DNA of 5,759 nt from a bacterium BMS3Bbin07 (GTDB taxonomy: Bacteria > Nitrospirota > Thermodesulfovibrionia > Thermodesulfovibrionales > JdFR-85). The stretch covers positions 1 through 5,759 of the forward strand of contig BDTQ01000219.1 in NCBI GenBank assembly GCA_002898135.1, in the 5' to 3' direction. The position numbers and the translations under genes were made by a program. A model generated the notes under the pieces. It had not been told where the DNA came from and did no database searches. It worked only from the letters and a program-made list of their open reading frames with translations. Below are positions 1 to 4,603 of the stretch, piece after piece; position 1 is the stretch's first letter, and every line of letters starts with the position of its first letter.

Positions 1-2
1 CG

Positions 3-230
3 GGCGTTTTTCCAAATGAAGACATGGTGATCTGGAGGTACAACAGTGACGGAACACTTGATACCACATTTGACACAGACGGTATCGTCGTCCATGATAG
101 TGCGGCAGGAGGAAATGGTGCTGACTATGGCTATGCCATCACCACCGATGCAAACGGCAAGATATTGGTTACGGGATTAAGCTGGAACGGCTCAGACGTG
201 GACATGGTGATCTGGAGGTATATCCCCTGA
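3..230 (+). CDS. Delta-60 repeat protein, C-terminal end (partial, starts before window)
   Basis: The frame is open from the first bases of the window to a TGA at 228-230, so this is the tail of a larger gene; the ATG at 24 is internal, since the frame continues upstream as GVFPNED. The residues show the delta-60 repeat signature: NSDGTLDTTFDTDG, then a Gly/Ala-rich strand, then ITTDANGKILVTG and a closing DMVIWRY. That family (repeats of about 60 residues, predicted beta-propeller, usually secreted or surface proteins) has no firmly assigned biochemical role. The repeat is visible in the DNA: an identical 20-base string at 21-40 and 201-220 lies exactly 180 bp, or 60 codons, apart, so slightly over one full repeat is seen. 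The protein ends two residues after the second DMVIWRY. No signal peptide can be judged because the N-terminus is missing. No convincing terminator follows. Confidence 0.85.
   Translation, partial: GVFPNEDMVIWRYNSDGTLDTTFDTDGIVVHDSAAGGNGADYGYAITTDANGKILVTGLSWNGSDVDMVIWRYIP
21..220 (+). repeat. Exact 20-bp direct repeat with 180-bp period (delta-60 unit)
   Basis: The same 20 bases (gacatggtgatctggaggta) occur at 21-40 and 201-220. They encode DMVIWRY in the same frame both times. The 180-bp spacing equals one 60-codon protein repeat, and the identity stops abruptly on both sides. This points to recent unit duplication or local conversion in the repeat gene. Confidence 0.9.
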
Positions 231-486
231 CCCATCTTCGACAGTTGCGACAGTACCCAAACAATAGAACAACTGGGGTCTCATATATTTGACATGAGCA
301 ATTTTTTTCTGATAGGATTTGTCCATGGCGAGGGACTGTCCATTGAGAACAAAGTTTAACCTCAAACTGCGAGAGGTTAGATAAACTCTTTAACAGCCTG
401 ATGCAGAAACATTCAGACGGGAACCGGTTTGAGAAACATGTGAGTGTAATTGTCAATTATTTGTAGCTACAAACAACGGGGGTATT
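231..486. other. 256-bp intergenic stretch, no supported gene
   Basis: No reading frame here looks like a real protein. Both strands can be read for a while, but the residues are low-quality and rich in Cys and Arg. It holds a two-copy 9-bp tandem unit (cgacagt at 239-245 and 248-254), an 11-bp string (349-359) repeated beyond the next gene at 1618-1628, and a 14-bp palindrome at 460-473. It could be the debris of a mobile element, but I cannot name one. Confidence 0.5.
460..473. promoter_or_regulatory. 14-bp perfect palindrome upstream of the DUF6765-like gene (candidate operator)
   Basis: TTTGTAGCTACAAA is a perfect 14-bp inverted repeat with no spacer. It lies 4 bp before the GGGGG ribosome-binding tract (478-482) and 13 bp before the ATG at 487. 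The position suits a repressor site. A palindrome of this length is not rare by chance in a window this size, so only its position makes it interesting. No clear -35/-10 pair is visible nearby. Confidence 0.3.
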
Positions 487-1575
487 ATGCAGAAAGATAT
501 GCACTACCACGGAGTATATGTTTTGGCAAGGGCTGCAGGTATTGAGAGGGAATCAGCTCAGATAATAGCAACAGCCTCACAGTTTGTTGATGATGCTGTT
601 ACTGAAGAACCGCCTTGCGCTTTCACGGATGGGAGCAAAATATTCTCTGTTGTTACGGCACATCATGCCTTATCAATTGAAAATATTAATAAGGATGATC
701 AGCGAATGGTATGGGTCCCTTTTCATTTCCTGCCTGGGGCAGAAGGGGAAAGCTTTACCGAGAAGTTAATATGCAAGAAGAATAGCAAAACTGCCAAACA
801 AATGGTAACCCATACGTTATCCAAGGCAAAGATTAATTACGCCAGGGAGCTTGTAGGCATTACTGCTCATGTCCTGGCAGATACTTTTTCTCATTATGGT
901 TTCTCAGGTGTGAGTTCCCGATGGAACAGGGTAATTAATGACCGGATTAACGTAAGTGTAACAGATGAAGAAACAAAAAACTACATAGAAGGTAAAGCAA
1001 AAAACTTTTTTGAAAAATATAAATCAGGCATATATGAAAATATTCGCACTGCTATTTCTTTTGGTATAGAGCAACTATCTGGTGCACTTGGACATGGTGC
1101 CGTGGCGACATATCCTGATAGACCGTACCTTAAGTGGAACTTCATATATGAACGGACTGGAAAAGTCTCCAGACGTGATAATCAGGAAACCTTTTTAGAG
1201 GCGTGTAGAAAACTCTTTTCATTCTTTAAAAACTTTGCAACTGAAAGACCTGAATACAGAGACAAAAAAATAAACTTGGAGTTTGAAGATATTAAAGGCG
1301 CTTTAACAGATATTTTAGCATTTGAGGGGAAACTTGATGATAGATGCAGGAGGTGGAATAAGGCAGTAAGAGATAACTCTATTTATGTATCAAGTGAACA
1401 GGGAATCCCCCAATATTCGGGTCAAAAATGGATTCAGAAAAAAGTGAGATTAAACGGTAAAAAACATGCAGACTTAAATGATATTGCTATCTATCGATAC
1501 TTCAAGGCAGCAGACCATTTCCGGTTTTTCATTCTCCGTGATTTACTGTCGAACTATAATATGTATGTTATATAG
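487..1575 (+). CDS. DUF6765-like protein with predicted metal-binding His/Asp pattern
   Basis: A 362-residue protein of unknown function. The opening QKDMHYHGVYVLARAAGI followed by IIATASQFVDDA is what I recall of the DUF6765 family; this is from memory, not a search. No signal peptide or membrane segment is visible. Conserved-looking polar residues suggest a metal site: H6 and H8, D35-D36, H59-H60, H80 in the PFHFLPG segment, then H128-x3-D132-x3-H136 in the AHVLADTFSHYGFSG segment. The last segment resembles the helix H-x3-D-x3-H ligand arrangement of zinc-dependent phospholipase C and related all-alpha hydrolases, so a metallohydrolase is possible but inferred. The C-terminal half (about 150-362) is charged and shows no motif I know. 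The start is supported by a GGGGG tract 4 bp upstream. The gene is markedly AT-rich (14 G/C of 60 at 961-1020, against 36 of 60 in arfB at 1981-2040), which suggests transfer. Confidence 0.75.
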   Translation: MQKDMHYHGVYVLARAAGIERESAQIIATASQFVDDAVTEEPPCAFTDGSKIFSVVTAHHALSIENINKDDQRMVWVPFHFLPGAEGESFTEKLICKKNSKTAKQMVTHTLSKAKINYARELVGITAHVLADTFSHYGFSGVSSRWNRVINDRINVSVTDEETKNYIEGKAKNFFEKYKSGIYENIRTAISFGIEQLSGALGHGAVATYPDRPYLKWNFIYERTGKVSRRDNQETFLEACRKLFSFFKNFATERPEYRDKKINLEFEDIKGALTDILAFEGKLDDRCRRWNKAVRDNSIYVSSEQGIPQYSGQKWIQKKVRLNGKKHADLNDIAIYRYFKAADHFRFFILRDLLSNYNMYVI

Positions 1576-1800
1576 AAACAATAATACTTTATAGTAGTAA
1601 AAAAGAATTCGTTAGAGACAAAGTTTAAAAAGGGGCAGGTCTTAATATTCAACATAACTAACTGCTTTCACACATCCTTCTTATCTTCATACCTTTTACA
1701 TGCCTGAGAATACAGCAGCATATAGTCCATCCGGAACATCTCCCCCCTCTCTTTGAGGCCTGGAGATGAATATCTTTTCAGTAAAGGGTAAAATAGATAC
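1576..1800. other. Intergenic gap with a REP/IS200-associated-like motif
   Basis: The 225 bp between the DUF6765-like gene and arfB changes from AT-rich to mixed composition. At 1632-1654 a segment beginning ggggcaggtcttaatattca resembles short repeats I recall next to IS200/REP-associated Y1 transposase genes, but no transposase is present here. A tract cccccctctc at 1743-1752 precedes the arfB leader. No clear terminator for the preceding gene is seen. Confidence 0.3.
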
Positions 1801-1802
1801 AT
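1668..1802 (-). CDS. Possible small ORF, 44 aa, divergent from arfB (uncertain)
   Basis: On the minus strand an ATG at 1802-1800 opens a frame of 44 codons ending in TGA at 1670-1668. It begins MYLFYPLLKRYSSPGL and contains KERGEMFRMDYMLLYS. The residue mix (aromatic, Leu, paired charges) looks more protein-like than a random frame. An in-frame stop lies two codons upstream of the ATG. An internal start at residue 22 (ATG TTC) or 25 (ATG GAC) follows a GGGGGGAG tract, which could serve as a ribosome-binding site. I recognise no family. It may be the last piece of a broken gene or a chance frame, and its ATG overlaps the arfB start by 2 bp. Confidence 0.25.
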   Translation of the reverse strand: MYLFYPLLKRYSSPGLKERGEMFRMDYMLLYSQACKRYEDKKDV

Positions 1803-2223
1803 GATTCATATCACTGAAGGCATCTCGATTGACGAGAGTGAAATTCATCTGAAGTTCATCCGTGCTTCAGGCCCGGGTGGGCAAAAGGTTAACAAGACCG
1901 CTACGGCCGTACAACTTCGCTTTGATGTTAAAAACTCTTCTTTGCCCGTTGATGTTCGGGAACGTCTTGTCCGTCTTGCCGGAAGGAGGATCACCGCTGA
2001 CGGCACACTGGTCATTGATGCCCGGCGGTTCCGTTTACAGGAGCAGAACCGGCAGGATGCAATCGACAGGCTGGTTGAATTGATCCGAAAGGCAGCAGAG
2101 AGGCCAAAAGTCCGTCGCAAGACAAGGCCAACGCTTCAGTCAAAAAAGCGCCGTCTGGAGGCCAAGCAGCGCCGCAGCAAGAACAAACTCCTGAGAAGGG
2201 CAGTTAGACGTTTCGAAGAATAG
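1801..2223 (+). CDS. arfB: Alternative ribosome-rescue factor B (peptidyl-tRNA hydrolase ArfB/YaeJ)
   Basis: ArfB enters ribosomes stalled on mRNAs lacking a stop codon and hydrolyses the peptidyl-tRNA in the A/P site, independently of tmRNA. The 140 residues equal the E. coli protein in length. Residues 21-32, RASGPGGQKVNK, carry the catalytic GGQ loop at 26-28, as in class I release factors. The family segment TATAVQLRFDV follows at 33-43, and DGTLVIDARRFRLQEQNR matches the rest of the domain. The last 40 residues are very Arg/Lys-rich, as expected for the tail that probes the empty mRNA channel. The protein lacks the codon-recognition domains of true release factors. The ATG is favoured because the family N-terminus (IHITEGISID) begins at once. 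The Shine-Dalgarno sequence is weak (aaaggg, 12 bp upstream). The GC content is much higher than in the gene before it. Confidence 0.95.
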   Translation: MIHITEGISIDESEIHLKFIRASGPGGQKVNKTATAVQLRFDVKNSSLPVDVRERLVRLAGRRITADGTLVIDARRFRLQEQNRQDAIDRLVELIRKAAERPKVRRKTRPTLQSKKRRLEAKQRRSKNKLLRRAVRRFEE

Positions 2224-2335
2224 CAGCGCCGTTGGTTGTGCCGGGTCATGGCCAAAATCCAGCCAGGAGGCAAATAAAAGTGATATAATAAGGCCATCCT
2301 GAGTTTACAACGTAGGGATAGGACAAGGAGACCAT
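2224..2335. other. Intergenic region between arfB and the DksA-like gene
   Basis: This 112-bp gap holds the promoter and leader of the following gene. A weak inverted repeat (tggc at 2249-2252, gcca at 2262-2265) lies downstream of arfB, but there is no T-tract, so I do not call a terminator. Confidence 0.4.
2281..2289 (+). promoter_or_regulatory. Extended -10 promoter for the DksA-like gene
   Basis: TGATATAAT combines a consensus -10 hexamer (2284-2289) with a TGn extension (2281-2283). The position 17 bp upstream (2261-2266) has no good -35 hexamer, which is typical of extended -10 promoters. Transcription would start near 2296, giving a leader of about 40 nt to the GTG at 2336. Confidence 0.5.
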
Positions 2336-2689
2336 GTGAATAAATCCAGCATTGATATAGCTTCATTCAGAGAAAAATTACTCAAAATCCGCAATGAACT
2401 GCAGGAGATAGAACGAATGGGCAATGAGGGGGCTCAAACAGTAGAGCTCGATCAAACCAGGATTGGCCGCCTATCAAGAATGGATGCTTTACAGGCACAA
2501 GCCATGTCCATTGAATCCAGACGGCGGCGGAGCATTAAACTGCAACGGATAGAGGCTGCACTAAAAAGAATTGATAAAGACGAGTTCGGCTATTGCCTTC
2601 AATGCGGGGAAGAAATTGCCCTTAAACGTCTGGATTTCGATCCAACATCTTTTTTGTGTATTTATTGCGCAAACAAGGCAACGAAATAA
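2336..2689 (+). CDS. TraR/DksA-family zinc-finger protein, atypical coiled-coil tip
   Basis: Proteins of this family insert a coiled coil into the RNA polymerase secondary channel and alter initiation, often with ppGpp. Here 117 residues start at GTG, with AAGGAG (2325-2330) 5 bp before it. The overlapping ATG at 2334 is excluded because it is followed directly by TGA. Residues 7-80 are helical, Glu/Arg-rich and suit the coiled coil. The C4 zinc finger is C87-LQ-C90 and C108-IY-C111, inside FGYCLQCGEEIALKRLDFDP, closely matching DksA. Aligned by eye through the shared IE..L..I/V...FGYC block, the DksA tip motif DxxDxA falls on GRLSRM (44-49), so both tip aspartates are missing; D50 is three residues past the second. 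It is shorter than DksA (151 aa) and longer than TraR. It may bind polymerase with a different outcome. It has its own promoter and is not obviously in an operon with arfB. Confidence 0.85.
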   Translation: MNKSSIDIASFREKLLKIRNELQEIERMGNEGAQTVELDQTRIGRLSRMDALQAQAMSIESRRRRSIKLQRIEAALKRIDKDEFGYCLQCGEEIALKRLDFDPTSFLCIYCANKATK

Positions 2690-2758
2690 TCTATGGCTAT
2701 TCCGGTTTTGCAGGTGGTGAGGGCTGGCATGATTTAACCCGAATTGCGCAGGGCCGCG

Positions 2759-2787
2759 TTGACATTTGGCTTAGAGCCTGGTATCCT
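2759..2787 (+). promoter_or_regulatory. Sigma-70-type promoter for yajD
   Basis: A consensus -35 box TTGACA (2759-2764) is followed after exactly 17 bp by TATCCT (2782-2787), a four-of-six match to the -10 consensus. Initiation would fall near 2794, leaving a leader of about 85 nt before the ATG at 2879. Confidence 0.55.
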
Positions 2788-2818
2788 GAATATATGGAAC
2801 AAAAACACGGGATGGGGT

Positions 2819-2853
2819 GCGGCAGGATATTTTGCCGCCTGAATTCCGCAGGC
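2819..2853 (+). other. Pair of small hairpins in the yajD leader
   Basis: GCGGCA (2819-2824) pairs with TGCCGC (2833-2838) around an 8-nt loop. GCCTG (2837-2841) pairs with CAGGC (2849-2853) around a 7-nt loop. The stems share bases 2837-2838, so their outermost pairs compete. A third pairing, CCTGA (2838-2842) with TCAGG (2856-2860), is also possible. They lie between the predicted start of transcription and the ribosome-binding site (AGGA, 2864-2867), so they could affect translation. No T-tract follows, so they are not a classic terminator. Confidence 0.35.
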
Positions 2854-2878
2854 AATCAGGTGCAGGAAATATATCGAA

Positions 2879-3214
2879 ATGCAAAGCAGAAGAAATAAAG
2901 TATACAGAAAACAAAAGCCTGAAAAGATAAAGAGCGACAAGTCTGCTGCTGATATTGTCAGGGAACTAAAGGAGCAGAGTTCCCCTGTCAGCAGTTACAG
3001 GGAACGTTCATTGAAGATTCACGGGCTTATCTGTGCCAAATGTGCAAGAGAGTTTGATTACATGGACAGGCATCTCCTGACCGTCCACCATAAGGATGGA
3101 AACCCCAGGAATAATCCGCCAGATGGTTCCAACTGGGAAAATCTCTGTGTTTACTGCCATGAGGACGAACACTCCAGGGGACTGCTTGGTGATTATTTCA
3201 GTGATAAGGGATAG
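2879..3214 (+). CDS. yajD: YajD-type HNH nuclease family protein
   Basis: A 111-residue HNH-family protein close in plan to E. coli YajD (115 aa), whose substrate is not established. The N-terminal 35 residues are basic and poorly conserved. From residue 40, SYRERSLKIHGLICAKCAREF contains the first zinc pair C52-x2-C55. HLLTVHHKDGNPRNNPPDGSNWENLCVYCHEDEHS then gives the HNH core: H70-H71, N85/N87 and H94, with the second zinc pair C90-x2-C93 and H98. The pattern C-x2-C, VHH.D, DGSNWE.LC.YCH..EHS is the YajD signature. The ATG follows an AGGA by 11 bp. The gene converges on EndoQ, with only 15 bp between the two stop codons. A DNA-cutting or repair role is inferred from the HNH fold. Confidence 0.88.
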   Translation: MQSRRNKVYRKQKPEKIKSDKSAADIVRELKEQSSPVSSYRERSLKIHGLICAKCAREFDYMDRHLLTVHHKDGNPRNNPPDGSNWENLCVYCHEDEHSRGLLGDYFSDKG

Positions 3215-3229
3215 GCCGGACCGGCATTA

Positions 3230-4501
3230 TCAAAAAAGCATATTCTGTCCCTTGATCTCTTCCCTCTCAACCTTCTCAAAAATCCTTATCTTCCCGAATT
3301 CACCATCAAATCCGGGAGCAATATAAACATCTCCCGAGCGTACTCTTGAGATTGCCTCCCGAAGAAGGGGTGAGCCGGCCGTTTCTATATCCTCAAGAGA
3401 TGTCTCCATAAGGATCCTGAATTCATTGCCGAGGCTTTCCAGGAGACTGAAATATTCGTTATTTACCCTCTTGCTGTTAACGCCGACCTTTACGGTCTCG
3501 GATATAATCTCGGGCAGGGGGATGATGGAGTGGAATCCCGGTGAGCCTGACAGACCAAATCCGTCTTCCCGGTCTGCAAGTTTTTCAACCCTGTGCATTA
3601 CCCCTACAGTCACCCTTTTACCACATACCGGACAGAGATGGTCATACTTTATTGTCTCCTTCGGGGAGAGACTCACACGGCATGCCCTGTGACCGTCATA
3701 ATGATATTTTCCCTCTTCAGGAAAGAACTCTATGGTCCCGGAAAAACCCTTTTTTGTCCTGATAGCTTCCATTATGGAGTTGTAAGAGACATCCGTATCA
3801 AAGATATTGGCCTCACGGCCAATCTTCCTTGGTGAATGGGCATCGGAATTGGATATGAGGGTTATCCCGTCAAGCTGTGAAAGCCGACGGTTCATCCGGG
3901 GATCTGAGGAAAGCCCTGTCTCTATGGCGTGAATATGCGGGGTCAACTCCTCAAAGCACTCTTCGAGAGAGTCAAAGCCGGACATTGCGCCGAAGACAGA
4001 AAAGTGAGGGGTCCATGCATGGGCAGGTACGAGCATGGCATCGGCGGATGCATCCATTACGATTTTCAGGAGTTTCCTTGCATCCAGCCCGAGTATCGGC
4101 CTTCCGTCGGCATTGAGGTTTCCTATCTTTGACAGGGCGGTGTTTATCCTTGCTGCAGCAGTAAAGTCAGGGACAAAAATAATGGAATGTATCTTCCGTG
4201 TCCTGCCGCCTTTACCGTAAATGCAGCTTATCTCGGCAGAGAGAAGAAACAGGAGGTCTGCCCTGCAGGAGTCAGGAACGTCATCTGTCCTGAACTCCTC
4301 TTTAAGCCTGAAGAGGCCGTTTTCTGCCGGTTCAAGCTTCTCCTGCAACTCGTCAAGCCATCCCGGATGCGTAAAGTCACCTGTGCCGATAACGTTGATA
4401 CCCTTTAATTGTCCCCATCTCCATAGGCTCTCAGGGGACATCTCCCTGCTGGTTGCCCTTGAATATTTTGAATGAATATGCAGGTCTGCAACAAAACGCA
4501 T
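3230..4501 (-). CDS. Endonuclease Q (EndoQ) family PHP-domain DNA repair nuclease
   Basis: EndoQ nicks DNA on the 5' side of deaminated bases (uracil, hypoxanthine, xanthine) and abasic sites. It is best known from Thermococcales and some methanogens and occurs in scattered bacteria. The 423 residues match the usual length of about 420. The PHP metal centre is visible in order: DLHIHSKYS (H8, H10), GTGDFTHPGW (D42), SAEIS (E90), KIHSIIF (H105), VPAHAWTPHFSVFG (H161, H166), and SNSDAHSP (D220, H222). A zinc site follows: HRAC (C274) and CPVCGKR (C290, C293), with H271 as a possible fourth ligand. The C-terminal part ends with GDVYIAPGFDGEFGKIRIFE (390-409), typical of the family. The start is firm because the first His motif begins at residue 8. 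No Shine-Dalgarno sequence is seen; an extended -10 box lies 5 bp upstream of the ATG, so the mRNA may be leaderless. The gene has no same-strand neighbour close by. Confidence 0.9.
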   Translation of the reverse strand: MRFVADLHIHSKYSRATSREMSPESLWRWGQLKGINVIGTGDFTHPGWLDELQEKLEPAENGLFRLKEEFRTDDVPDSCRADLLFLLSAEISCIYGKGGRTRKIHSIIFVPDFTAAARINTALSKIGNLNADGRPILGLDARKLLKIVMDASADAMLVPAHAWTPHFSVFGAMSGFDSLEECFEELTPHIHAIETGLSSDPRMNRRLSQLDGITLISNSDAHSPRKIGREANIFDTDVSYNSIMEAIRTKKGFSGTIEFFPEEGKYHYDGHRACRVSLSPKETIKYDHLCPVCGKRVTVGVMHRVEKLADREDGFGLSGSPGFHSIIPLPEIISETVKVGVNSKRVNNEYFSLLESLGNEFRILMETSLEDIETAGSPLLREAISRVRSGDVYIAPGFDGEFGKIRIFEKVEREEIKGQNMLF

Positions 4502-4506
4502 CAGAA

Positions 4507-4515
4507 ATTATAACA
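4507..4515 (-). promoter_or_regulatory. Extended -10 promoter of the EndoQ gene (near-leaderless transcript)
   Basis: Read on the minus strand, TGTTATAAT gives a perfect -10 hexamer (4512-4507) with a TGn extension. The start codon is at 4501, only 5 bp downstream of the hexamer, so initiation 6-7 bp after the box would fall on or next to the ATG. The best -35-like string (TTGAAC, 4530-4525) sits only 12 bp upstream, too close to count. Confidence 0.5.
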
Positions 4516-4525
4516 TGAATAAAGG

Positions 4526-4567
4526 TTCAAAAATCCTGAATATTACCGAAGATTCAGGATTTTTGAA
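4526..4567. repeat. 16-bp perfect inverted repeat with 10-bp loop
   Basis: TTCAAAAATCCTGAAT (4526-4541) and ATTCAGGATTTTTGAA (4552-4567) are exact reverse complements around attaccgaag. Runs of A and T within the arms give a T-tract on either strand, so it could act as a weak bidirectional terminator. It lies just upstream of the EndoQ promoter, between it and the glycosidase remnant, where no gene visibly needs termination. An operator, or the end of a small mobile repeat, is equally possible. Confidence 0.8.
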
Positions 4568-4603
4568 AGAAAAGCACCCTAATTCAGAAAAAAGGGAGAT
4601 TGA

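Larger units (their letters stand above)
2690..2878. other. Intergenic region carrying the yajD promoter and leader hairpins
   Basis: No coding frame is convincing in these 189 bp. The region contains the promoter and the two small hairpins listed separately. No terminator for the DksA-like gene is evident just after 2689. Confidence 0.45.

Noticed and set aside
169..456. 95-codon minus-strand frame overlapping the delta-60 tail
   Set aside because: It is antisense to the repeat gene and its residues are Cys/Arg/Ser-rich with no family likeness and no ribosome-binding site.
1845..2120. 91-codon minus-strand frame inside arfB
   Set aside because: It is a mirror of the arfB coding strand in GC-rich DNA; arfB is unmistakable on the plus strand.
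2656..2898. 80-codon plus-strand frame spanning the end of the DksA-like gene and the start of yajD
   Set aside because: It overlaps both genes in another frame, runs through the yajD promoter and hairpins, and resembles no protein I know.
3426..4475. Several plus-strand frames of 60-90 codons opposite EndoQ
   Set aside because: They are shadows of the complete minus-strand EndoQ gene, whose motifs account for the whole stretch.
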